A stretch of DNA of 13,991 nt, from positions 1-13,991 of the forward strand of contig SEBM01000039.1 of the NCBI GenBank assembly GCA_004296145.1. The letters run 5' to 3'. Below the pieces are notes generated by a model. That model had not been told where the DNA came from. It ran no database searches and was given only the letters and a program-made list of their open reading frames with translations. Position numbers and translations under genes: made by a program. The stretch comes from Flavobacterium sp. Lineage in GTDB: Bacteria > Bacteroidota > Bacteroidia > Flavobacteriales > Flavobacteriaceae. Positions 6,497 through 13,148 of this stretch are shown in pieces; positions within the stretch are counted from its first letter, which is position 1, and every line of letters starts with the position of its first letter.

Positions 6497-7754
6497 AAAA
6501 TAATGCGATGCTGGTTGTAATAATGAAAAACAAAAACAATAAACTTATTTTCGGAATGATTTCTAATAAAGATACGTTGCGTAACAGAACGTCATAAAAA
6601 GCTTCTAATGCCCAATTCATCGGAGACGATTTGGCAATAATCTGCATGATTTTTGGCATTGCAAAAACAGGAACCCAAACGCCGCCAATAGCTGCTAAAA
6701 TGATAACACTTGTTGCACCAAAAGGAGCAGATTGTTCTTGTGTACTTGCGATTGTTCCTAACAAAATTCCGAATCCGATGGCTGCAAAACCAGAAAATAA
6801 TGCCACAACACTCATTAAAAGTAAATGTCCTTCGATATTTAAAGAAGGCAAACCAATGTGTGGAAACAGAAAAACCGCAACCGCGACCATCATGTAAAAC
6901 TGAATCATACAGATTATGGCGTACGTAATTGTTTTTCCTATAATGACAATTAAATTAGAAACCGGATTGGTCAGTAACCGAACAAATGTTCCTTGTGATT
7001 TTTCTTTTACTATATTGATAGACAACGGAATTACAATAAAAAATATTGCAAAAAGCGTCCAGGCCGGAACATTATGCTGAACCGAATTTGGAAGCACTTC
7101 TTTATTGTTTATTCTCGGAATTATTTCTTTGAAAGTAATAAAACTTTTTTGTTCGAATGAAGTGGTTCCTTCTCCTAACTGATTTTGAAAAGTAGTGTAA
7201 ATGGATTTGGTTTCGATTTGCGAAATCATTTTGTCAATCGAATTCATCACCGCATTTTTGAAACTCATCTGAACCGCCGGATCAAAATACAATTTCACTT
7301 CTTTTTCTTTGATTATTCGTTGCGGTTCTTTTGTCGCCGTGCTATCGGTTAAGCCCATACTGCTGACAATTTTCTCCACATTCTGATCAATTTTGGCTTG
7401 TAAATCAACACTTAAATTTTGCGGAATTACAATAGCCAATTGAAATTTTCCTTTATAAACAGCTTCTTTTGCTACTTCTTCTGTAATTGGTTTATCGTCA
7501 ATTTGCGTCACAACGGTAAACAAATTGCTTTTTTCCAGGTTGTCAAAAACGGTTTTAGAAACAGAACCTTTGTCCTGATCTACCAACAAAATCTGAATTT
7601 TAGAATCAGTAACGGTTTTAAAAGTACTGTCCTGAATTAAAGTTACCGTGATAACCAAAACCAAAGGCATGATAAATAAAATGATCAATCCGCCTAAATC
7701 TCTTTTGAGTAAAAGAAATTCTTTTACAACCGACATCCAAATTTTATATATCAT
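6471..7754 (-). CDS. ABC-2 type transporter permease
   Basis: A 427-residue permease with the ABC-2 layout: one membrane helix at about residues 21-40, a large extracytoplasmic part (about 41-225) and a cluster of hydrophobic helices from about 228 to the end. The cytoplasmic-facing element NIVKEKSQGTFVRLLTNPVS between the first helices of the C-terminal cluster is typical of this family. It forms an exporter with the ATPase encoded immediately upstream, whose gene it overlaps by 11 nt; it also overlaps the thioesterase gene by 26 nt. The probable role is moving the pigment, a precursor or a lipid from the inner membrane, but many such exporters carry other cargo. Confidence 0.93.
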   Translation of the reverse strand: MIYKIWMSVVKEFLLLKRDLGGLIILFIMPLVLVITVTLIQDSTFKTVTDSKIQILLVDQDKGSVSKTVFDNLEKSNLFTVVTQIDDKPITEEVAKEAVYKGKFQLAIVIPQNLSVDLQAKIDQNVEKIVSSMGLTDSTATKEPQRIIKEKEVKLYFDPAVQMSFKNAVMNSIDKMISQIETKSIYTTFQNQLGEGTTSFEQKSFITFKEIIPRINNKEVLPNSVQHNVPAWTLFAIFFIVIPLSINIVKEKSQGTFVRLLTNPVSNLIVIIGKTITYAIICMIQFYMMVAVAVFLFPHIGLPSLNIEGHLLLMSVVALFSGFAAIGFGILLGTIASTQEQSAPFGATSVIILAAIGGVWVPVFAMPKIMQIIAKSSPMNWALEAFYDVLLRNVSLLEIIPKISLLFLFFIITTSIALFYDKKKRTV

Positions 7755-8496
7755 CTCTAAAGTCTTTACCGGTTAATGAAATAAAAACATCTTCGAGATT
7801 TTGAGCTTCTTCTGTGGCATGAATTAAACCTTCAGGCGAACCTTGTGCATAAATTCTTCCGCGGTCCAGAATAGCAATATTCGAACAAAAATCTTCGGCT
7901 TCGGCCAAATGATGTGACGTATATATAATGGTTGTTCCGTTTTGATTTAAAACTTTTAGATAATCGATAATCGCATTTTTCGACTGAACATCAACACCAA
8001 CGGTTGGTTCATCTAAAAACAAAACTTTAGGATTATGAAGGATTCCGGCAATCAGGTTTACTCTTCGTTTCATTCCGCCCGAGAAGGTTTCGATGCGTTT
8101 GTCTGCAAATTTTAAAAGTCCTAAAAGATCTAAAGTTTCTACGACTTTATCTTTTAGATCGGAGCCTTTTAAGCCATACATACTTCCAAAATAATGCAGG
8201 TTTTCCCTTGCTGTTAATGTTGGATATAAAGCATATTCCTGAGGAACAACTCCGATAATTTTTTTGATTTTTCGTGAATCGTTTGCATAGTTCAGATCAT
8301 GAATGGTAAAATGACCTGAAGTTGGTTTTACCAAACCGCAAAGCATCGAAATCAATGTTGTTTTTCCGGCGCCGTTCGGACCTAATAATCCGAAAATCTG
8401 ACCTTCGTATATGTTTAGCGAAAAATCGTTCAAAGAATACATTTCTGCATTTTTGTACTTTTTCGAAAGGGATTCTATTTTAATAATGGGATTCAA
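7744..8496 (-). CDS. ABC transporter ATP-binding protein
   Basis: A 250-residue nucleotide-binding subunit with all motifs: Walker A GPNGAGKT (39-46), Q-loop Gln86 in VVPQE, signature FSGGMKRR (138-145), Walker B VLFLDEP (158-164), D-loop just after, and the switch His195 in IYTSHH. The length and the ending fit ABC-2 exporter ATPases of the drug or lipid type. Its stop overlaps the permease start by 11 nt, so the two subunits form one transporter. It begins 6 nt after the BtrH-like gene. Cargo is not determined by the sequence; pigment or acyl precursor export is inferred from position. Confidence 0.97.
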   Translation of the reverse strand: MNPIIKIESLSKKYKNAEMYSLNDFSLNIYEGQIFGLLGPNGAGKTTLISMLCGLVKPTSGHFTIHDLNYANDSRKIKKIIGVVPQEYALYPTLTARENLHYFGSMYGLKGSDLKDKVVETLDLLGLLKFADKRIETFSGGMKRRVNLIAGILHNPKVLFLDEPTVGVDVQSKNAIIDYLKVLNQNGTTIIYTSHHLAEAEDFCSNIAILDRGRIYAQGSPEGLIHATEEAQNLEDVFISLTGKDFRDDI

Positions 8497-8502
8497 AATA
8501 CG

Positions 8503-9501
8503 CTAGCTGATGGCTTTTTTCAGTTTCTTAAAAAACACTTCTTCTCTGTTGGCAATGTCCAAAAGTTCATCGGCAATCGTATTGTAAGCATCTTCTTTGG
8601 CACTTCTGTTTTTGTAAATTCTTGAAGCTTCTACAGCAAAATCACGCCATGAATCTCCAATCTGAGTCATTTCTTTAGAAAGAACTTTTAGCTCGTCATT
8701 AGCTAAAATAACCGAAGCTTCCTGTAAAAATGCTGCATAAATAAAACGGAAACCGCCGCCGCCGGTTCCTATCTCTTCCTGCATACGAACCATTTGAGCC
8801 AGATAATGATTGGCTTTTTTAGTTCCGTGTTTTAAAGGCCATTTTCTAATTTGTCGGGAAACAAATTTGATTCCGCGAACACCAACAATCGGCATTGGAG
8901 CCAGCATGTCGCGACACGTATTTTTGATTCCTTTTATAATAGCACTTTTTAAATCTACTGTTGTAGGAATCTGAATCGGATAATACATTTGTCCGCGTGG
9001 CGCAAAAGCACCTTTTGCAAAACGTACTTTGTCTAATTCGTCGTGTGTCAGAGTAGTAACGGTTTCCATAACCGGATCGCTTACTAAATAATCGGTTTCA
9101 GTTTTTCCGTAAACGACTAAATTGTGTGCATTAAAATGAAAACGGTATTCATCAGGAAAATAACTCAAATGATAAACGCCGACTTGTAATCCTGTCGGAA
9201 TATTGTTTTTTAGATTTTCATCTAAAGCTTTAGTAGCATTAGAAACTGATGAAAATTTTTGTCTTTTTATTTTTAAATTTAATCGGTTAGCGACTTTATT
9301 AAAAATCTGGCCAGGCAAAGTTCTGTAACTAATCGCAGGCGCATGATTAACTTTTATAAATGGCAGATACACGAAAAAAAGTCCGGAACCAATACCAAAA
9401 ACCATCGGTTCGCTGATGTTCAGTCCGCTGTTTTTTAACAAATTCGAAGCTACTCCATTTTCGCAATGTGCAGACTGATGATGTGTAAAATTAAGTTGCA
9501 T
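8503..9501 (-). CDS. BtrH-like acyltransferase (cysteine-protease-like fold)
   Basis: A 332-residue protein whose first half resembles the BtrH N-terminal domain; BtrH of butirosin biosynthesis moves an acyl group from an ACP thioester to an amine. Cys13 in SAHCENGVASNLL is the likely nucleophile. The segment EPMVFGIGSGLFFVYLP (31-47) is the conserved glycine-rich strand, His126 in HFNAHNLVVYG and Asp142 in LVSDPV fit a Cys-His-Asp triad. The C-terminal half (about 190-332) is helical and resembles the DUF4872 partner domain. Its ATG overlaps the stop of the HTH-like gene by one base (TAATG). In a flexirubin cluster, an ACP-using acyltransferase is a good candidate for ester formation between polyene acid and resorcinol. 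The family is recognised by motif; that specific role is my hypothesis. Confidence 0.85.
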   Translation of the reverse strand: MQLNFTHHQSAHCENGVASNLLKNSGLNISEPMVFGIGSGLFFVYLPFIKVNHAPAISYRTLPGQIFNKVANRLNLKIKRQKFSSVSNATKALDENLKNNIPTGLQVGVYHLSYFPDEYRFHFNAHNLVVYGKTETDYLVSDPVMETVTTLTHDELDKVRFAKGAFAPRGQMYYPIQIPTTVDLKSAIIKGIKNTCRDMLAPMPIVGVRGIKFVSRQIRKWPLKHGTKKANHYLAQMVRMQEEIGTGGGGFRFIYAAFLQEASVILANDELKVLSKEMTQIGDSWRDFAVEASRIYKNRSAKEDAYNTIADELLDIANREEVFFKKLKKAIS

Positions 9502-9902
9502 TAGTCTTTGATATTTTTTAATTCGGCTATTGAAATTTCAAAAGCGTCGGCATATTTCTGTAAAATTTTAGTACTTAAGGTAGCAAAATTTTTTGGATTA
9601 AAATGTCTTTTTACGCGCCATTTCCACATTCCGACATAACTTGCTAAAATCGTCAGGTCCATTTTATTCAATTCCATATAATAACAAATCGGACTCGCTT
9701 CGCCTTTTTCAACCTGAAGTCTGGCTTCGGCAATTCGTTCCTTAATGTCATCTATTGAATTAGAAAGTGCAATTGTTTTGGGTTCCCAACCAGTGCTCAA
9801 AGTTGTGGTGTATTCTCCGTTTTCATCGGTGGCATACAAAAGTTCTTTGACATTGTTTTTGGTTAAATTGCTTTTATCCTGTGGTACATTTTCTTTTTCC
9901 AT
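9501..9902 (-). CDS. Small protein with HTH-like C-terminus
   Basis: A 133-residue protein. The N-terminal 20 residues are polar and probably loose. Residues 40-75 hold a charged helix and the segment KGEASPICYYMELNKM. Residues 81-131 look like a Cro/XRE-type helix-turn-helix with an extra basic stretch: DLTILASYVG, then WKWRVKRHFNPKNF, then a helical tail to AELKNI. It is co-expressed with the BtrH-like gene by a one-base stop/start overlap and starts 22 nt after a dehydratase gene, so it belongs to the biosynthetic operon. It could be a local regulator, or the HTH-like fold could serve protein contact. I do not recognise a named family, and the HTH call is by eye. Confidence 0.75.
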   Translation of the reverse strand: MEKENVPQDKSNLTKNNVKELLYATDENGEYTTTLSTGWEPKTIALSNSIDDIKERIAEARLQVEKGEASPICYYMELNKMDLTILASYVGMWKWRVKRHFNPKNFATLSTKILQKYADAFEISIAELKNIKD

Positions 9903-9924
9903 AACGGTCTGTTTTCGAGTGGAA

Positions 9925-10392
9925 TTATTTTGATAAAGCCGAAATTGATTTTTGAATAAACAAATTAATTTCGCACTCTAAAAGTTTTTTGTCATCACGA
10001 AAGCTTTCACAGCTCATCGTGCATAAAGTATAATCGCCGCCATCAAATTTCGAAACCAGATTTGCTCTGGTTATAATGGTATCGTAAGCTTTTGGCAGTT
10101 CGTGTATTTTCAGGTTTTTTATCGCGCTGATAAAACCAATTACATTTATATCTTCATTTTCTGTTCCGTTTTCGTCAAAAAAATATTTTTTGCCGACAAT
10201 GGCAGAACAGGTTTGAGCTGTATTTTCGATTAAACCGGCTTCGATAAAAATATCATTACTGACAAAAATATTGTCTTCTTTAATCAGGAAAACGGTTTCT
10301 ACAAAATTAGCGTCTATATTCAAAATCAAATCTACCATAAGCAACGGTGCTCTGTGTGGCAGGTAATTCTGGATATCAACGGCAGTTCTCAT
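9925..10392 (-). CDS. FabZ/ApeP-like hotdog dehydratase, active-site residues present
   Basis: A 155-residue hotdog protein related to 3-hydroxyacyl-ACP dehydratases. His13 in YLPHRAPLLMVD matches the catalytic His of FabZ, and Glu56 in AGLIENTAQ matches the catalytic acid on the central helix. In this pathway it would remove water after each ketoreduction, leaving the double bond in place so that a conjugated polyene grows; no enoyl reductase is seen in the window. It lies 6 nt downstream of a second dehydratase-like gene that lacks the His, and aryl polyene systems are known to use a heterodimeric dehydratase (ApeI:ApeP). It probably works as the catalytic half of such a pair. The start ATG at 10390-10392 gives the normal N-terminus for the family. 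Confidence 0.9.
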   Translation of the reverse strand: MRTAVDIQNYLPHRAPLLMVDLILNIDANFVETVFLIKEDNIFVSNDIFIEAGLIENTAQTCSAIVGKKYFFDENGTENEDINVIGFISAIKNLKIHELPKAYDTIITRANLVSKFDGGDYTLCTMSCESFRDDKKLLECEINLFIQKSISALSK

Positions 10393-10398
10393 ACAATA

Positions 10399-10827
10399 TT
10401 ATTTGGCCAAAACGGTTTTCATTTGTCCGTTTGCAATTTCTTCATTATTTAAAGTCGTTACAATATCAACCAGAGTAATTCCGGCAAATTCCTGAATAAT
10501 AGTCACAGTTGACTGAATTGTATCGTTGATTTTTGGCAGCTTTTTGATTGCAATTTCTTTTATGGAACCAATATAACCGGTTGGTGCTGTTTCGTTTCTC
10601 AAAAAAAACTCATAGCCTGTATGCAAGGCTACAGACTGCGCCATATGTTCGATTAAACCGGCTTCCAGAAAAATATCATTATCAGAAAATATATTGTCGT
10701 TTTGAATTTTTAAACCTGAAACCAATGAGCTTTCGGTAAACGAATACATTTTATCTACCATTACAAAAGGAAACTTTTGCGGTAATAAATTTTCGACTGC
10801 TTCTTTTTCTAAAAGTAAAGCTTCCAT
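10399..10827 (-). CDS. FabZ-like hotdog protein with His replaced by Gln, likely dehydratase partner subunit
   Basis: A 142-residue hotdog protein similar to its neighbour. In the FabZ segment it reads LLPQKFPFVMVD (14-25), so Gln17 replaces the catalytic His, while Glu60 in AGLIEHMAQ is kept. It is therefore probably inactive alone, or supplies only one residue to a shared site, and pairs with the protein encoded just downstream. A TTG start two codons earlier (10833) is possible, but the ATG at 10825-10827 is preferred because it overlaps the darB stop by one base as TAATG, the pattern used by other gene pairs here. Family assignment is firm; the heterodimer role rests on the missing His and on known aryl polyene dehydratases. 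Confidence 0.88.
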   Translation of the reverse strand: MEALLLEKEAVENLLPQKFPFVMVDKMYSFTESSLVSGLKIQNDNIFSDNDIFLEAGLIEHMAQSVALHTGYEFFLRNETAPTGYIGSIKEIAIKKLPKINDTIQSTVTIIQEFAGITLVDIVTTLNNEEIANGQMKTVLAK

Positions 10828-11960
10828 TAGCAAACGGTTAAATACGCATAGGCAAAAGAAAATCTTCCGCTTTCAGGAACAGACAAAAGGATTTTTTCTC
10901 CCTTTTTCAATTTCCCCGAATTCATTAATTCTTCCACAGCCAGATAAATAGAAGCAGAGCCAACATTTCCAACTCTTGAAAGGTTCATGAACCATTTTTC
11001 ATCAGCCATTCCGATTCCTTTTTCAGTTAATCCTTTTTTTAATCCTTCAACAAAAAAGTTTGAAGAAACGTGAGGAATAAAATAATCGATCTGATCTGAT
11101 GTGATATTATTTTTAGACATGGCATCGTGCATACTTTCAGCTCCTTTAGAAAGTATAAATTCGTCCAGTAATTTTACATCTTGTTTTATGGCAAAAACAG
11201 ATTCGTTCAGCCATTCTTCCGGAGCATAATCACTCCATGATTTAATTTCGCCGTTTTCTAATTTGTCACCTCCGGCATACATGCAGGTTTCTAATTCGTA
11301 CGCATACGAAAAAGCTTCCATCCATTCTATTTTTAATGAAATATCACCTTTTGGTTTATTTTCTAATAAAAAAGCTCCGGCGCCATCAGAAAGCATCCAG
11401 CGCAAAAAATCTTTTTTGAAAGCAATTATTGGTTGCTCTTCAAGGTTTTTCAGATTCGTTGTTTCGTGATTGTATTTTTGTGCCAAAAGCCAGGTTGATA
11501 CTTTTTCTGATCCTGTGCAGATTGCATTTTTTGAATTTCCGGATCTTACCGAAAGAAACCCAAATTTTAAAGAATTCATTCCGGCGCAGCAAACCCCTGT
11601 TGAAGAGTTTAGTTCGACCGATTTATTTTTTAATAATCCGTGAACCATTGCGGCATGCGAAGGAAGAAAAATATCAGGTGTTGAGGTTCCGCAGGAAAGT
11701 ACTTCGAGATCCTGAGCGGTGAAGTTTTCGTCAAATAATTGTTCTACAGCATTTTGGGTTAATTCGGCATTACTATGCGTGCTTTTTCCTGTTTTGTCTA
11801 CTGCGTAATATCGGCTTGTAATTTTATTATTGCGCAAAATAATACGTCTCGCTTTTGAAGCAGTATCATTGATAAGGCCTAAAAAACTTTCCATTTCCTC
11901 ATTTGAAACAACTTCGTTGGGCAAATATTTTGCAGCTTTTGTAATATATACTTCAAACAT
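10827..11960 (-). CDS. darB: DarB-like ketosynthase (FabH/KAS III fold), dialkylresorcinol synthesis
   Basis: A 377-residue FabH-like enzyme with an intact Cys-His-Asn triad: Cys125 in STGVCCAGMNSL, His297 in YFIPHVSSN and Asn332 in SRVGNVGSASIYL. DarB enzymes join two acyl thioester intermediates and cyclise them to a 1,3-cyclohexanedione, which DarA then aromatises. The adjacent flavodoxin-like darA, 14 nt upstream, supports this over a fatty-acid FabH. It is longer than typical FabH (about 320 residues), as expected for the DarB group, with an extended region near residues 205-260. Its stop overlaps the next dehydratase-like gene. The fold and triad are seen directly; the DarB name follows from the darA neighbour and cluster type. 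Confidence 0.88.
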   Translation of the reverse strand: MFEVYITKAAKYLPNEVVSNEEMESFLGLINDTASKARRIILRNNKITSRYYAVDKTGKSTHSNAELTQNAVEQLFDENFTAQDLEVLSCGTSTPDIFLPSHAAMVHGLLKNKSVELNSSTGVCCAGMNSLKFGFLSVRSGNSKNAICTGSEKVSTWLLAQKYNHETTNLKNLEEQPIIAFKKDFLRWMLSDGAGAFLLENKPKGDISLKIEWMEAFSYAYELETCMYAGGDKLENGEIKSWSDYAPEEWLNESVFAIKQDVKLLDEFILSKGAESMHDAMSKNNITSDQIDYFIPHVSSNFFVEGLKKGLTEKGIGMADEKWFMNLSRVGNVGSASIYLAVEELMNSGKLKKGEKILLSVPESGRFSFAYAYLTVC

Positions 11961-11974
11961 AATCTAATTTCCTT

Positions 11975-12877
11975 CTAAACTCCCTGATAATATTGAGTTT
12001 CTCTTTTAATGGTTTTTAACTTAATGGGATACGTAATAAGGTGCAATATATATACTATTGGTGAGATTAACCATATCGCGAGGAATAAATAAACATTAAA
12101 TACTTTAAGAAGTGTTTTTCTGTTTTTTTGATTTTTATGGATAAGGTTTGACCATTTATTGAAAATTTTATTTGCCGTTTTATCTACAGTTACCAAATAC
12201 GAACTGATATAAACTCCGCCAAGTTCGACCAATTTTGGCTGTAAATCACCTAATTTATTTTGGTTAAAATGAGAAAGCATCGCTTCTCCAAACTTATCCG
12301 ACTCCTGAATATCTTTGTCTGAAACTCCGGGAAGCGGAAAAATTCCCAAGTATTTTTTCTTAACTCCCGAAAACATCCATTCTACAATTGTAATGACGCT
12401 GATTAAATTTCCTACACGATCAACCAAAGCTACATTTCCAACCAGATTTGCATTGGCTTCTTTTAGTAAAACTTTGATTTTTTCCTGTGCCATAATCCAC
12501 ATATTTCGTGAACCGCTGATGGTAATTACAGGTGTATTGTTTAAAATCTTTTTGGCAGCATCGCTTTTTAAAAATGAATTTATCGGAATAGACGGCGACA
12601 AATACCAAACCTGATAATGAAAAAGAACCAGGTCAAATTTTGTATTTAAAATTTCTTCCGGTACGGGTTTTAACTCTCTTGGAATTTGTAAAAATGATTC
12701 CGGAAAAGCATCAAAAAAAGAAGCTTTGTCCCACGGAAACGGAAATGGTTTTTCTAATTGTATTTCGTGAAAAGTCACGTTTATCTCTTCAGAATTTAAG
12801 AATGGTTTTGCAATGTTTTTTGCAATAGATTCTAACTGTCCGGATTGGGTATAATAAATAACAAGAACATTTTTCAT
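11975..12877 (-). CDS. darA: DarA-like flavodoxin-fold aromatase, dialkylresorcinol synthesis
   Basis: A 300-residue protein with a flavodoxin-like N-terminus: VLVIYYTQSGQLESIAKNI (4-22) is the strand, phosphate-binding loop and first helix used to hold FMN. PVITISGSRNMWIMAQEK in the middle fits a later strand and cofactor loop. The C-terminus has a hydrophobic helix at about 262-283 flanked by Lys, suggesting membrane attachment. DarA proteins are often named condensing enzymes in databases, but published work on the DarA/DarB pair assigns condensation to DarB and oxidation of the cyclohexanedione to the resorcinol to DarA; a flavodoxin fold fits that. It is the first gene of the block after a 271-nt gap and has a candidate promoter just upstream. 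Confidence 0.9.
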   Translation of the reverse strand: MKNVLVIYYTQSGQLESIAKNIAKPFLNSEEINVTFHEIQLEKPFPFPWDKASFFDAFPESFLQIPRELKPVPEEILNTKFDLVLFHYQVWYLSPSIPINSFLKSDAAKKILNNTPVITISGSRNMWIMAQEKIKVLLKEANANLVGNVALVDRVGNLISVITIVEWMFSGVKKKYLGIFPLPGVSDKDIQESDKFGEAMLSHFNQNKLGDLQPKLVELGGVYISSYLVTVDKTANKIFNKWSNLIHKNQKNRKTLLKVFNVYLFLAIWLISPIVYILHLITYPIKLKTIKRETQYYQGV

Positions 12878-12901
12878 TTAGGTTTCGTCTTTGGTGGTAA
12901 G

Positions 12902-12909
12902 CAAAAATA
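12902..12909 (-). promoter_or_regulatory. Candidate Bacteroidota -7 element upstream of darA
   Basis: On the minus strand these bases read TATTTTTG, matching the Bacteroidota -7 consensus TAnnTTTG. The site lies 24 bases before the darA start codon, implying a short leader. The -33 position has no clear TTTG or TTG match, and in A/T-rich DNA an 8-base match with four fixed-type positions can occur by chance. Position after a long gap and before a tight gene block supports it. Confidence 0.4.
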
Positions 12910-12977
12910 AGTAAATTTATTTAAACGAATTTTTCTTATTGTTAAGGTTGCTTTTGCAGGTTATGATGTTGAATTTG

Positions 12978-13139
12978 TTTGCTACGAATTGCACGAATTT
13001 TCGCTATTTTTTTGTTTTATATAAGTGTGTTTTTTTGCCACAGATTAGAAAGATTAGCACAGATTTCTTCAAAAAATCATTTTAATCCATTAATCTTTGG
13101 CAAAAAATAATTCGTGAAAATTCGTGTAATTGGTGGCAA
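12978..13139. repeat. Nested imperfect inverted repeat (two pairs of arms)
   Basis: The outer arms are about 12978-13004 (TTTGCTACGAATTGCACGAA onward) and 13109-13139, which read as near reverse complements around the core CACGAATTTTC. Inside them a second pair of arms lies at about 13030-13065 (beginning TTTTTTGCCACAGATTAG) and 13071-13107, ending CTTTGGCAAAAAA; these also pair with several mismatches. The outer right arm shares its sequence with the repeat at 4779-4805. Such GCCACAGATTA and ACGAATT units look like the dispersed repeats typical of Flavobacterium intergenic DNA. No transposase or target duplication is evident. Confidence 0.75.
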
Positions 13140-13148
13140 AAAAAAAAA

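Larger units (their letters stand above)
12878..13148. other. 271-nt intergenic region between acyltransferase and darA
   Basis: This is the longest gap in the window. Nearest darA (12878-12960) it is A/T-rich and holds the candidate -7 element. The rest (about 12978-13139) is a nested inverted repeat described separately. I see no open reading frame of note, no tRNA and no riboswitch-like conserved core. It separates the acyltransferase from the darA block and may be an operon boundary. Confidence 0.7.

Noticed and set aside
904..9830. The same eight residues DENGEYTT in the CLF-like protein (170-177) and the HTH-like protein (26-33)
   Set aside because: The surrounding residues do not match and the codons differ at many third positions, so a shared origin or domain is not supported; chance is the simpler reading.
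12315..12828. Open frames on both strands within darA (12315-12614, 12420-12608, 12640-12828)
   Set aside because: They overlap a well-supported gene fully, have biased composition and no recognisable motif.
13030..13148. Intrinsic terminator after the acyltransferase gene
   Set aside because: There is a T-run straight after the stop and a palindrome further on, but no G+C-rich stem directly before a T-run, so a classical terminator cannot be called.
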